A stretch of DNA of 64,000 nt from JBGTFE01 sp049799955 (lineage in GTDB: Bacteria > Acidobacteriota > Blastocatellia > Pyrinomonadales > Pyrinomonadaceae). The notes below the pieces were generated by a model. It saw only the letters and a list, made by a program, of their open reading frames with translations, did not search any database and was not told the origin of the DNA. How positions within the stretch are numbered: position 1 is the first letter of the stretch; each line of letters starts with the position of its first letter. This document shows, piece after piece, positions 35,383 through 44,523 of the stretch. The DNA is taken from assembly GCA_049799955.1 (NCBI GenBank), contig JBARIW010000078.1, positions 1 through 64,000 on the forward strand, written 5' to 3'. The position numbers and the translations under genes are program-made.

Positions 35383-35740
35383 TTTCCTTATCTTCAAATT
35401 CGCCCTTTTGTTCTAACCCTTGTAAGAGTTCCGCGACGCGCGCGGCATTTTCTTCGACGGTATCGCGCACAAAATTGAGAACCGGCGCGTGGTTTAAATC
35501 CAGATTCATCGCCACCTGCTGGCGAACAAAAGAAGCGGCGTGCTGTAAGGCTTTGAGAGCTTCTTTAATTTCCTTTTCCTCGCCCTGCACGACGACAAAA
35601 ACTTTCGCTTCGCGCAGGCTGTCGGCGACCACAACATCAGTTACGGTTACAGTCAGAAGCCGCGGGTCGTCCATTTCAAACCCGACGACTTCGGTAATTT
35701 CTTCGCGTAAGGCTTCCGCTAATCTTTCCGGTCTTCTCAT
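35369..35740 (-). CDS. rbfA: Ribosome-binding factor A
   Basis: 123 residues from the ATG at 35740 (MRRPERLAEALREEITEVV); a GTG seven codons upstream lies in the toxin remnant. RbfA-type core: DPRLLTVTVTDVVVADSLREAKVFV, here split at a point inside the KH-like fold, and the QHAASFVRQQVAMNL helix. It helps 30S maturation. The ATG overlaps the toxin stop (ATGA). The C-terminus EIIDN is encoded by a heptamer palindrome. Confidence 0.92.
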   Translation of the reverse strand: MRRPERLAEALREEITEVVGFEMDDPRLLTVTVTDVVVADSLREAKVFVVVQGEEKEIKEALKALQHAASFVRQQVAMNLDLNHAPVLNFVRDTVEENAARVAELLQGLEQKGEFEDKEIIDN

Positions 35741-35992
35741 TTCTCGTAATGAAACCGGCACGAAACAATGACGATTTCTTCATCACTCACTCTGTAAATC
35801 AAACGATGTTCTTTAGTAATTCGCCTTGACTTTAAATTTATGTTTTAAAGGTTCCGGCTTACCGAGTCCCGAAAATGGATTGCGTTGAATATCGCTGATA
35901 ATTTCAAAAATTTTAGCTAAGACTTTTCTATCTTCAACAGCCCAAAACTTCATTTCATCAAAGGCTTTTTGGAGAAAAGCTATTTTTTGCAT
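35737..35992 (-). pseudogene. yoeB: YoeB-type mRNA interferase toxin, frameshifted
   Basis: From ATG 35992 the frame reads MQKIAFLQKAFDEMKFWAVE, continues to NPFSGLGKPEPLKHKFK and stops at 35813-35815 after 59 residues. In the next frame the rest of YoeB follows intact: RRITKEHRLIYRVSD ... SCRFHYEK, stop at 35737-35739. Comparison with the family (LKHNLSGxWSRRIT) implies loss of 8 bp near 35829/35830, removing the Gly-Tyr/Phe-Trp segment. The family's Glu (KPEP), Arg (RRIT) and terminal His-Tyr are all still encoded. ATG overlaps the antitoxin by 13 bp. Confidence 0.88.
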
Positions 35993-36234
35993 AAATCTTC
36001 CAATTCTTCCATATCAATGCGAATAAAGTTTTCGGGATGTTTCAGGTCTTCCAAGGCTTGTTCCAGATGCTTGCGATTGGCTTCGCTCGAAAGCAGATAT
36101 TCGGTCGTGTCCATTTCCTTTTCCTCAATCAAAACGATAACTTCTACTTCCGCTCCAACCGGCAAACCGGGCGCGGAAATTTCCACCATTCCGTTTTCCT
36201 TGACAACCGTTTTTTCTCTGATTCCCGTAATCAT
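35980..36234 (-). CDS. YefM-like antitoxin
   Basis: 84 residues. The N-terminal half (TVVKENGMVEISAPGLPVG then EVEVIVLIEE) looks like a small beta DNA-binding/dimerisation fold. The C-terminal half TTEYLLSSEANRKHLEQAL is the toxin-binding type seen in YefM/Phd partners of YoeB. It starts 2 bp after the infB stop and overlaps the toxin, so it is embedded in the translation operon and probably expressed with it. The antitoxin is intact although the toxin is broken. Confidence 0.82.
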   Translation of the reverse strand: MITGIREKTVVKENGMVEISAPGLPVGAEVEVIVLIEEKEMDTTEYLLSSEANRKHLEQALEDLKHPENFIRIDMEELEDLCKK

Positions 36235-36236
36235 TT

Positions 36237-39002
36237 TTACAACTCCGTTGCCGCAATGCTTTCAATCACAAAGGCTTCGATTTCGTCGTTGACCTTGATG
36301 TCGTTGAAATTGACGAGGCTGATGCCGCATTCAAAGCCTTGGCGGACTTCGTTCGTATCATCCTTGAAGCGCTTGAGCGTGGCGATGTCGCCTGTCCATG
36401 CGATAACGCCGTCGCGGATAACACGCGCTTTTGCCTGACGGCGGATAAGCCCGTCGGTAACGCGGCATCCGGCGATTGAGCCGACTTTCGAAACTTTGAA
36501 AACTTCCTGAACGAGCGCTTTTCCAAGAATGACTTCTTTTTCAATCGCATCGAGCATTCCAATCATCGCGGCGCGAATTTCTTCTTCGACCTTGTAAATG
36601 ATTGAGTGCAGACGAATATCGACGTTTTCGTGCTTGGCAATATCCGCCACTCTGGATTCCGGTCGAACGTTAAATCCGATGATAACGACCGCCGTTTGCG
36701 TGTTGTCGGCTTGCGTCGCCGAAGCGAGCAGAACGTCGGATTCGGCAATCGCGCCGACGCCTGCGCGAATAACGCGAACTTTGACTTTTTCGGTCGAAAG
36801 TTTTTCGAGCGTTCCTTTAAGAACTTCGACCGAGCCTTGAACGTCGGCTTTAAGAATAACGAGAAGCTCTTTAACTTCAGCGAGTCCAAGCGATTCGATA
36901 CCGCGTTTTGTCGTCTTGAGCATCGCAAGCTGTCGCGCCTGCATTTGACGCTGGCTGGCGATGGAGACGGCTTTATCAATATCCGAAACAACCTGAAAAG
37001 TGTCGCCCGCGCCCGGAACTCCCTGAAGTCCGAGAACTTCGACCGGAGTTGCCGGCGGCGCTTCCGTAACGATTTCGCCTCTATCGGAGAACATCGCGCG
37101 CACCTTTCCGTAATATTGCCCGACGATAAACGGGTCGCCGACGCGCAGAGTTCCCTGCTGAACAAGAACCGTTGCCACCGAGCCGCGACCTTTATCGAGC
37201 TTTGCTTCGAGAACAACGCCCGAAGCGCGCCGCGTCGGGCTGGCTTTTAAGTCTAAAATATCAGCCGAAAGCAAAACGGTTTCAAGCAATGCGTCGAGAT
37301 TTTCGCGTTTCTTGGCGGAAACTTCGACCATTTCCGTTTCGCCGCCCCATTCAATCGGCTGGAGTCCGAGTCCTGCCAAGCCTTGCTTGACCTTATCGGG
37401 ATTCGCGTCGGGTTTGTCGATTTTGTTAATGGCTACGATAATAGGAACGCCAGCCGCTTTCGAGTGCTCAACGGCTTCGATTGTCTGCGGCATCACGCCG
37501 TCGTCAGCCGCGACGACCAGAATTACAACGTCGGTCGCTTTCGCGCCGCGAGCGCGCATCATCGTAAAGGCTTCGTGTCCCGGCGTGTCGAGAAATACGA
37601 CGCGGCGCTGTTCATTCGGGTTATCGGGATTCGGCACAAAAACGCTGTATGCGCCGATGTGCTGCGTGATTCCGCCCGCTTCGCCTTCCGCCACATTGTC
37701 GGAACGAATCGCGTCGAGAAGCGAAGTTTTGCCGTGGTCTACGTGTCCCATTACAGTAACAACCGGCGGGCGCGAGACTTCCGTATCATCCGAATCGGCG
37801 GCAATGAGTTCTTCAAACTCCTGCTCGATAACCATTTCTTCGTATGCGACGAAACTCACATCATAACCGAAGTTCGTGCCGAGCTCCTGCGCCATTTTTT
37901 CGCCTATCGGTTGATTAAGCGTCGCGAAAATTCCTTTTTTAACAAGAAGCTGAACGATATCGCGCGGCGCGACGCCGAGAGCTTCGGCAAATTCGCGAAC
38001 GGTCGCGCCTTCGGTCAAACGCGCTTGTTTGAGATTGTCCGATTCATTCGTGCCGACCTGTTTTTGAATTCTTTCTTCAATAGAAGTGTGGCGCGGCTGA
38101 TTAAATTCTCTTTCGGCAAATTTTGTTTTGTCTTCAAAACGCTTGTCGCCTTTTTTGCCGCCGCGTCCGGGTCGGCGACGATTATCCGTCGGAGGAGTGT
38201 AAACGGTAATCGGCGTCGCGCTTTCGCCCGGCGTTCCGCGAAATTCAGGCTTGCGCCCGGTGCGTCCGAAATCTTTTTTCTCTTTCAGTTTCTCTTCCGG
38301 CTTGAACTTTCCGGTTTTTGTCGGCGCTTCATCGCTAACGACGCGCTCGCCCGGTTTGATGCCCTGACTGATTGCGTCTTTGTTTAATTGAAGTCGTTTG
38401 ACCGATGTTCCAGTCGGGCTGAAAATTTTGGGTCCGGTCGTCTTCGGCGCTTCCGGCGCTGCTTCGAGCACAGGCGTTTCGGCTTCGACGACGGGAGCTT
38501 CAATTTCCTCCGGCGCTTCTTCGATTTCAGGCTGAGGCTCTTCAACCGGCGAAATTTCTTCTTCCGCGACAAATTCTTCTTCTTCCTGCGGCGTTTCTTC
38601 GATTTTTTTCCTGAGAACTTTAATCTGCGAAGCTTCCTTTTTAAGCGGCGCTTCTTCAGCTTTAACAACAGGCGCAACGGGCTTGGCGACGACTTTCACT
38701 TCCGCCGGTTGCGGAGCTTCTTCGACCTGCGGCTGTTCGGCTTCGAGCACGGGAATTTCTTCTTCGTGCGGCGCTTCCGTTTCCTGTTCCTTTTTCTTAA
38801 TAACTTTAATTAAGCGTTTCGGCGAGGCATCGACTTTTGGAAAATACTTGTTACGAATTTTTTCCGCCAGTTCTTTGCTGACGGAATTTGACGGCACGGA
38901 CACATCTGCGCCTTCACGCCGCAAATCTTCCATCACGCGCTTCGTGTCCTGTTTGAGTTCCCGTGCTAAATCGTAAACTCTCATCTTTCCTGCTAAGGGC
39001 AT
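36237..39002 (-). CDS. infB: Translation initiation factor IF-2
   Basis: 921 residues (a start six codons later, MRVYDLARELKQD at 38984, is equally good and closer to the usual IF-2 start). The N-terminal region to ~330 is Glu/Pro/Ala-rich and low complexity. GTPase motifs GHVDHGKTSLLDAIR, DTPGHEAF and NKIDKP follow, then the C-terminal domains. It brings fMet-tRNA to the 30S subunit. Part of rimP-nusA-infB; only 2 bp separate it from the antitoxin. Confidence 0.97.
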   Translation of the reverse strand: MPLAGKMRVYDLARELKQDTKRVMEDLRREGADVSVPSNSVSKELAEKIRNKYFPKVDASPKRLIKVIKKKEQETEAPHEEEIPVLEAEQPQVEEAPQPAEVKVVAKPVAPVVKAEEAPLKKEASQIKVLRKKIEETPQEEEEFVAEEEISPVEEPQPEIEEAPEEIEAPVVEAETPVLEAAPEAPKTTGPKIFSPTGTSVKRLQLNKDAISQGIKPGERVVSDEAPTKTGKFKPEEKLKEKKDFGRTGRKPEFRGTPGESATPITVYTPPTDNRRRPGRGGKKGDKRFEDKTKFAEREFNQPRHTSIEERIQKQVGTNESDNLKQARLTEGATVREFAEALGVAPRDIVQLLVKKGIFATLNQPIGEKMAQELGTNFGYDVSFVAYEEMVIEQEFEELIAADSDDTEVSRPPVVTVMGHVDHGKTSLLDAIRSDNVAEGEAGGITQHIGAYSVFVPNPDNPNEQRRVVFLDTPGHEAFTMMRARGAKATDVVILVVAADDGVMPQTIEAVEHSKAAGVPIIVAINKIDKPDANPDKVKQGLAGLGLQPIEWGGETEMVEVSAKKRENLDALLETVLLSADILDLKASPTRRASGVVLEAKLDKGRGSVATVLVQQGTLRVGDPFIVGQYYGKVRAMFSDRGEIVTEAPPATPVEVLGLQGVPGAGDTFQVVSDIDKAVSIASQRQMQARQLAMLKTTKRGIESLGLAEVKELLVILKADVQGSVEVLKGTLEKLSTEKVKVRVIRAGVGAIAESDVLLASATQADNTQTAVVIIGFNVRPESRVADIAKHENVDIRLHSIIYKVEEEIRAAMIGMLDAIEKEVILGKALVQEVFKVSKVGSIAGCRVTDGLIRRQAKARVIRDGVIAWTGDIATLKRFKDDTNEVRQGFECGISLVNFNDIKVNDEIEAFVIESIAATEL

Positions 39003-39071
39003 ATTTTATCGTTTTTCCGCGGATTTTTCCTTAAATCCGACTTTACATTGTTTTGACTGAGTCCTGATTAA

Positions 39072-40607
39072 TTATTCTTTCTTTTTGGAAGAACGTTTTT
39101 TAGGTTTTTCTTCAGTCTCTTCAGCTTTGTCTTCTTCCGCTGATTCTTCAACGGGAGTTTCTTCGACAGATTCGGTTTCTTCCGATTCTTCTGATTCTTC
39201 AACAGTTTCAGATTCTTCTTCGGTTTCAGAAGCTTCCGCCGCTTCTTCGCTTCCGGTTTCAGAGGCTTCCGCCGTTTCCGGTTCTGCTCCGGTTTCTTCA
39301 GTTTCCGAGACGGAAACTTCGGCATTTCGCGCTTCGACAATCGCCTGCGCCGCCGAGATGATACTTTCGGCTTCATCCAAACTTACGTCCAGAATTTCGA
39401 CCAAATCATCGACCGTCGTTACGGCTAACGCTTCGACATCGTTAATGCCTTTGTCCTTCAGATTTTCAGCGTGAACGGCTGAAACGCCTTCCAGAGCCGT
39501 AATCGGAACGGCTTCGCCCGAAGCCATCATTTTGCCCATCTGCTGAGCGATTTCTTTCTTCAGCAGATTTTCGCTGACAATATCGATGTCCCAACCGACC
39601 AGACGCGTCGCAAGCCGCACGTTTTGACCGCGTTTGCCGATGGCGAGGCTGAGTTGGTCTTCATTAACAATCACTTCCATTTTGCGATTGTTGATGTCGG
39701 TAATCCGAACCTGCGAAACTTTTGCCGGACTCAAAGCGTTTGCGGCAAAAACCGAAGGCTCGTCCGACCATTCGATAATGTCAATCTTCTCGCCGCGCAG
39801 TTCTTTTATAATCGACTGAACGCGCGAGCCTTTCATGCCGACGCAAGCGCCGACCGGGTCAACGTCTTTTTCGTTCGACGAAACCGCGATTTTCGCTCTG
39901 TCGCCCGGCTCTCGAACAGCCGATTTGATAACGACCGTATCGTCATAAATTTCGGGAACTTCCATTTCAAACAGACGTTTCAGCAATGCCGCCGAAGCGC
40001 GTGAAACTTTTATCTGCTGACCTTTCAAATCTTTCGAAACATCTTCGATGACGACGCGGATTCGCTCGCCCTGATTCCACGTTTCGTTTCTCGCCTGTTC
40101 CTGTCGCGGCAAAATCGCTTCGAGATTCGTTCCCAAATCGATAATCATATCGCCGCGCTCAAAGCGTTTGACCGTCCCGTTTATCAATTCGCCTTTGCGG
40201 TCGACATATTCTTCGTAAACTTTTTCGCGAATCGCCTCGCGCACTTTTTGAACGAGAATCTGTTTCGCCGTCTGCGCCGCGATGCGTCCGAGTTCTTCGG
40301 TCGGCAGAGGAATCAGAAGCATATCGCCGATTTCGATTTCGTCGCCCGCAAGCTCCTGCGCTTCTGCCAGCGAAAGCTCTGTCTGCTCGTTTTCGACTTC
40401 CTGAACGACGGTTTTCTGCGCCGAAATTTCAATCGCGCCTTCTTCGTTGTTCCAGTCAACCTGTATGCTTTCGCCGGTTTTGTCCTGCGATTTAAATTGT
40501 TTGCGCGCGGCGGCTTTCACCGCTTCCTTCATCGCTTCGATGACTAAATCGCGGTCGATTCCCTGCTCGCTAACCAATGCTTCGATACTCTGTCCGATAG
40601 ATGTCAT
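39072..40607 (-). CDS. nusA: Transcription termination/antitermination factor NusA
   Basis: 511 residues: N-terminal RNA-polymerase-binding domain, S1 domain (~130-200), two KH domains (VGACVGMKGSRVQSII, then LSLAIGKRGQNVRLA), a helix-hairpin-helix region (~380-430), and a ~75-residue Glu/Ser-rich tail ending KKRSSKKKE. The acidic tail is longer than in Escherichia coli and may replace the second acidic repeat. Standard operon position between rimP and infB. Confidence 0.96.
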   Translation of the reverse strand: MTSIGQSIEALVSEQGIDRDLVIEAMKEAVKAAARKQFKSQDKTGESIQVDWNNEEGAIEISAQKTVVQEVENEQTELSLAEAQELAGDEIEIGDMLLIPLPTEELGRIAAQTAKQILVQKVREAIREKVYEEYVDRKGELINGTVKRFERGDMIIDLGTNLEAILPRQEQARNETWNQGERIRVVIEDVSKDLKGQQIKVSRASAALLKRLFEMEVPEIYDDTVVIKSAVREPGDRAKIAVSSNEKDVDPVGACVGMKGSRVQSIIKELRGEKIDIIEWSDEPSVFAANALSPAKVSQVRITDINNRKMEVIVNEDQLSLAIGKRGQNVRLATRLVGWDIDIVSENLLKKEIAQQMGKMMASGEAVPITALEGVSAVHAENLKDKGINDVEALAVTTVDDLVEILDVSLDEAESIISAAQAIVEARNAEVSVSETEETGAEPETAEASETGSEEAAEASETEEESETVEESEESEETESVEETPVEESAEEDKAEETEEKPKKRSSKKKE

Positions 40608-40640
40608 AAATCTTTATAAAATCCGAAAAAGCTTAGTTGC

Positions 40641-41162
40641 TTATTTTCCGCTTTCCGTTTTCCGCTTTTCCTTTTCGCTTCCGCGTCTAAGTTCTTCTTC
40701 AAAATCAATTTCTAAATTCGCTTTTGCCACCGCGCTATACGGAAAACGAATTGTGCCGCGTGTTTTGTCTTCAAAAACGATTTCTTCATTTTCAATGCCG
40801 GCGATATTTCCGCGAAAATTTCTCTGCCCGTCAATCGGGCTGTGAGTTCTGACTTTCGCCAACTTTCCCGCAAATCTTTCAAAATCTTTCAAACTGTAAA
40901 GCTCGCGCTCCAAGCCCGGCGACGATACTTCTAATAAATAAGCCGACGGAATAAAATCTTCCGCGTCCAGAACCGTCTCGATTTCGCGGCTGGTATGAAC
41001 ACAATCTTCGTGCGTAACGCCGCCCGTCTTATCAATAAAAACCCGAATCGTCATATTGGTTTTTGAGCCTTTCGCCTGAACGTGAACGAGTTCCAGATTG
41101 TTTTTTTCCGCCACGCGACCGGCAATTTCGCGGATTCGCTCGTCAATCGAATGCTTGCTCAT
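40641..41162 (-). CDS. rimP: Ribosome maturation factor RimP
   Basis: 173 residues with the RimP core: NLELVHVQAKGSKTNMTIRV, then DCVHTSREIETVLDAEDFIP and the signature YLLEVSSPGLERELYSLKDF region. It is required for 30S assembly and is the first gene of the operon. Preceded by a terminator-like hairpin, discussed separately, and a recognisable promoter. Confidence 0.95.
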   Translation of the reverse strand: MSKHSIDERIREIAGRVAEKNNLELVHVQAKGSKTNMTIRVFIDKTGGVTHEDCVHTSREIETVLDAEDFIPSAYLLEVSSPGLERELYSLKDFERFAGKLAKVRTHSPIDGQRNFRGNIAGIENEEIVFEDKTRGTIRFPYSAVAKANLEIDFEEELRRGSEKEKRKTESGK

Positions 41163-41184
41163 AAAACCTTTTTGCGCCCAAAAT

Positions 41185-41207
41185 AAAAAGTGGGCGCGAA
41201 ACCCACC
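41185..41207 (-). terminator. Terminator-like hairpin in the rimP leader
   Basis: On the minus strand GTGGG (41206-41202) pairs with CCCAC (41194-41190), followed by five T, 23 nt before the rimP ATG and downstream of the predicted promoter. Similar hairpins before rimP-nusA occur in other bacteria and fit attenuation of the operon by NusA; that function is inferred. Confidence 0.65.
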
Positions 41208-41239
41208 GAATACGTTCCCACGTATTACAGGAAACGAAT

Positions 41240-41269
41240 ATCATACACGAAAATCCGCTGCGATAGCAA
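41240..41269 (-). promoter_or_regulatory. Predicted promoter of the rimP-nusA-infB operon
   Basis: Minus strand TTGCTA (41269-41264), 18-bp spacer, TATGAT (41245-41240). Transcription would give a ~70-nt leader containing the hairpin at 41185-41207. Confidence 0.5.
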
Positions 41270-41278
41270 GCGAGATTG

Positions 41279-41692
41279 TCAGACGTTTTCTTTTAATGCT
41301 GCGATGGAAGAATTTAGCTCGCCGAATTTCTTCTCGACCTGCCCGAATTTCTCTTTCGAAGCGTCGGAGGCAAACTCTTCGAGCAGTATCACAAATTCCT
41401 TTGTGTCTTTTATTAAACGATTTGCGGTTTTCTTCAATTCCTGCGAATCGTCAGCCTCGCCGTCGCCGGAAGCAGATTTTTTTGCTTCCTTTACGCCCCA
41501 GTGCGAAATTTTTACATAATTCGCCTTCGGAGTTTCGACAATCCAGCCCTGACCGTTCAACATTTGAAAAATCTCATCATAATTGCCGTGAAAGCCCTGC
41601 GCTTTGACCAGTTCCTTAAAATCCACTGTCTGCGTATCTTTGCCGCCCGTAACTTCATAAAGTTTGATTAAAACTTTGTGATAAACGTCCAT
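41279..41692 (-). CDS. Hypothetical protein, winged-helix-like plus helical tail
   Basis: 137 residues. The first ~75 (VYHKVLIKLYEVTGGKDTQ ... GWIVETPKANYVKISHWGV, in pieces) have the helix-helix-hairpin pattern of a winged helix; the remainder is a charged coiled-coil-like helix after an acidic linker (SGDGEADD). No named family recognised. It could be a DNA-binding or partner-binding protein. Confidence 0.55.
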   Translation of the reverse strand: MDVYHKVLIKLYEVTGGKDTQTVDFKELVKAQGFHGNYDEIFQMLNGQGWIVETPKANYVKISHWGVKEAKKSASGDGEADDSQELKKTANRLIKDTKEFVILLEEFASDASKEKFGQVEKKFGELNSSIAALKENV

Positions 41693-41748
41693 ATTTTCTA
41701 TTACAAAAAATTTTATTAAAAAACAAAACCGTCTGATTTTACAACTTT

Positions 41749-42699
41749 TTAAGTTATTTCTGAAATTTTTTCAAATGCAAGCCGCGCCGCGCCCAGAATT
41801 CCGGCGTCGTCGCCCAATTTCGCGCGCACGATTTCGACAATCTCCGCGGGCTCTTGATAAGCGCGTTCTCTAATTTCCGCAACGACTTGCGGGATGAATA
41901 AATCCCAACCGGCAGCCGCGCCGCCGCCGATAACAATGATTTCCGGGTTCAGCACATTTATCAGACCGGCAAGCATGATTCCGAGATAAAATCCCTGCTG
42001 CCGGAAAACTTCCAGCGCAAGCTCGTCGCCTTTTACACCTGCTTCGTAAATTTCCAGAGAAGAAAGATTTGCGTTTTCGAGCAGCCCGGATTCGGGAAAT
42101 TGCTTTGTAAATTTTCGCGCCAGCCGCACAACCGCCGTCGCCGAAGCATATTGTTCGACACAGCCGCGCGAGCCGCAGCCGCACGGCGCGCCCAGAGGTT
42201 CGACGCAGAGATGCCCGATTTCTCCGGCAGTTCCGATAGCCCCGCGCAAAATGCGCCCGTCGATAATTATTCCGCCGCCGACGCCCGTGCCGAGCGTTAC
42301 GAAAATCGAATGCTTGCAATCTCTTGACGCTCCGAGCCAGCTTTCACCAATCGCCGCCGCGTTTGCGTCGTTTTCCAGAATACACAGCAAATTCAATTCG
42401 CTTTCAAGCGCGTCTGAAAGATGAAAGCCGTTGAGCGCCGGAATATTTGGCAGCTTTAATGTAATTCCTTTTTCAAAATTGATAATCGCGGGAACGGCGG
42501 CGGCAATCGCTAAAACCTGTTCGTCTATATTTTCAAGACATTCGTTTGCCGCTTCCAAAATAACGGCGACGATGCGGTCGGCGCTTTCTCCGCGAGGAGT
42601 TTCGCGCCGAGTTTGATACAAAATCTGCCCGTCGCGGTCGATTGCCGCCATACGCAAATTTGTTCCGCCTAAATCTGCCGCCAGAACAACTTGTTTCAT
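41749..42699 (-). CDS. glk: ROK-family glucokinase
   Basis: 316 residues. ATP site DLGGTN (9-14), catalytic Asp111 (ENDANAAAIGE), GHLCVE with His163, and the ROK zinc cluster CGCGSRGCVE (173-182) are all present. It phosphorylates glucose (possibly other hexoses) with ATP. No helix-turn-helix, so an enzyme and not a ROK repressor. Six bp downstream of malQ on the same strand: a maltodextrin-to-glucose-6-phosphate unit. Confidence 0.92.
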   Translation of the reverse strand: MKQVVLAADLGGTNLRMAAIDRDGQILYQTRRETPRGESADRIVAVILEAANECLENIDEQVLAIAAAVPAIINFEKGITLKLPNIPALNGFHLSDALESELNLLCILENDANAAAIGESWLGASRDCKHSIFVTLGTGVGGGIIIDGRILRGAIGTAGEIGHLCVEPLGAPCGCGSRGCVEQYASATAVVRLARKFTKQFPESGLLENANLSSLEIYEAGVKGDELALEVFRQQGFYLGIMLAGLINVLNPEIIVIGGGAAAGWDLFIPQVVAEIRERAYQEPAEIVEIVRAKLGDDAGILGAARLAFEKISEIT

Positions 42700-42705
42700 T
42701 ATAAT

Positions 42706-44202
42706 TTAAGGTTTCCGGTCGAAAATTCCGGTCAATTCTTTCAGAATCGTTATAGCATCACCGGTTACAACGTTTTTTTGCAGACGCCAGTTCCAATTAC
42801 CCGAAGTCGATGCGGGCACGTTCATTCGCGCGTCATTTCCCAAGCCTAAAACGTCCTGCATCGGCACGATTGCCGTGTCCGCCACCGAAGAAAAAATTCC
42901 GCGAATAAAATCCCAATGAATTCGTTCACCATTCGTTTTCAAATATTTTTTGCAAAACTCGCGTTCTTCCTGTTTTGCCGAATAAAACCAGCCGGCGGTC
43001 GTGTCGTTATCGTGCGTTCCCGTGTAAGCGACGCAGTTTTTTATGTAATTGTGCGGCAAATAACTGTTTTTCGCATCGCCGCCGAAAGCATACTGCAAAA
43101 TCCGCATTCCCGGAAGATTAAGCGAATCGCGCAATTCTTCGACCTCAGGCGTTAAAACGCCCAAATCTTCGGCTATAAAAGGCAAATCGCCCAAAGCGTT
43201 TTTCAAAGCTTCGAACAACTCTCGTCCCGGAACTTCAACCCATTGACCGTTCGCGGCGGTTTCGTCTCCGCCGGGAACTTCCCAACAACGTACAAAGCCG
43301 ATAAAATGGTCGATTCGCGCAATATCGAACATTTCGAGCGTCGAGCGCAGACGCTCAATCCACCATCTAAAATTATCCGATTTCATCATTTCCCAATCGT
43401 AAATCGGATTTCCCCAAAGCTGCCCCGTTTCAGAAAAATAATCGGGCGGAACGCCTGCGACCGTCTTTGGCGAAAGGTCTTTATTTAGCTTGAAATATTG
43501 CGGGTTGCACCAAACGTCGCTCGAATTCAGCGAAACATAAATCGGCACGTCGCCGATAATTTTAACGCCTTTTTCATTCGCGTATTCCTTTAAACGCATC
43601 CATTGCCGGAAAAACAAAAATTGATAAAACTTCTGCGCTTCGATTTCACCGCTCAAATCTTTCCGCGCTTTATTTAGAGCCTTTTTTTCGCGCAGCTTCA
43701 AAGATTTGTTCCATTCATACCACGGTTTTTGCTCTTCCAGCGAAAATCCGATTGCGCGAAACAGCGCGTAATCTTCGAGCCAGAAAGCCGAATCCTGCGT
43801 AAATCTATCAAAATCTTCCTTTAAATTTGCGTCTTCAATCGATTTAAAACGCTCGTAAGCCTTTTCTAAAATCCGGTTTTTCCATTCAAAAACTTTTCCA
43901 TAATCGATTCTGTCTTCGGGAAAATCAGGCTTTTGGGCGATTTCTTCTTCGGTCAGCAAATTTTCTTCGACAAGCTTTTCCGGCGAAATCAGATTCGTAT
44001 TTCCGGCAAATGCCGAATAACACTGGTAGGGCGAATCGCCGTAGCCGGTCGGACCTAAAGGAAGCAGCTGCCAGTAGGTTTGCCCCGTTTCGTTTAAAAA
44101 ATCAACAAAATGAAACGCTTCGACGCCAAAATCGCCGATGTCAAACGCCGAAGGCAAAGATGTCGGGTGGAGTAAAATTCCGCTTGCTCTGGGAAAGTTC
44201 AT
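42706..44202 (-). CDS. malQ: 4-alpha-glucanotransferase (amylomaltase, GH77)
   Basis: 498 residues, usual amylomaltase length. GH77 landmarks: ASGILLHPTSLPS start, IARIDHFIGF with the catalytic Asp, FIAEDLGVLTPEV, and the TGTHDNDTTAGW region. It transfers maltosyl units between alpha-1,4-glucans, releasing glucose for the kinase downstream. The alpha-glucan phosphorylase at 62.8 kb would complete the pathway, although it is not linked. Confidence 0.95.
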   Translation of the reverse strand: MNFPRASGILLHPTSLPSAFDIGDFGVEAFHFVDFLNETGQTYWQLLPLGPTGYGDSPYQCYSAFAGNTNLISPEKLVEENLLTEEEIAQKPDFPEDRIDYGKVFEWKNRILEKAYERFKSIEDANLKEDFDRFTQDSAFWLEDYALFRAIGFSLEEQKPWYEWNKSLKLREKKALNKARKDLSGEIEAQKFYQFLFFRQWMRLKEYANEKGVKIIGDVPIYVSLNSSDVWCNPQYFKLNKDLSPKTVAGVPPDYFSETGQLWGNPIYDWEMMKSDNFRWWIERLRSTLEMFDIARIDHFIGFVRCWEVPGGDETAANGQWVEVPGRELFEALKNALGDLPFIAEDLGVLTPEVEELRDSLNLPGMRILQYAFGGDAKNSYLPHNYIKNCVAYTGTHDNDTTAGWFYSAKQEEREFCKKYLKTNGERIHWDFIRGIFSSVADTAIVPMQDVLGLGNDARMNVPASTSGNWNWRLQKNVVTGDAITILKELTGIFDRKP

Positions 44203-44523
44203 AACTGTAAGCTAAATATTATGGATAAATATCTTGGTAAAACAAAATATAATCCGCACTTTTTTCCAAAACCTCTGAAAACCAGTATTTTTTAAAATTT
44301 TCGAACAGGTTTCAATTATTAATTTAATCCTGTAAAATAAGGCTGTTTTTCGTCCGAACGCAGCCAAAACTTCGACTTTTCGGAAAATAAAACAAAATTT
44401 CGCTAAATTAACTTTTAATTCCGAGCAAATTTGTGTTATAAATGTATTCAAATTTAAGTTTATAAATTCTTCGTAAGTGTGGTAGAAATTAACCTTAAAT
44501 TTTACATTTCTATCTAATTTTCA
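44203..44523. other. AT-rich divergent spacer
   Basis: Non-coding region between malQ (minus) and the FecR-like gene (plus). I see no gene or heptamer repeat. The AT-rich sequence presumably holds both promoters; only the plus one (44524) is convincing. Confidence 0.5.

Noticed and set aside
38388..39474. Long antisense frames opposite infB and nusA
   Set aside because: They mirror the Glu/Ser-rich low-complexity coding of IF-2 and NusA; no start signals or families.
44212..44451. 79-residue minus-strand ORF after malQ's start
   Set aside because: AT-rich, no ribosome site, no family, and placed in the divergent promoter region.
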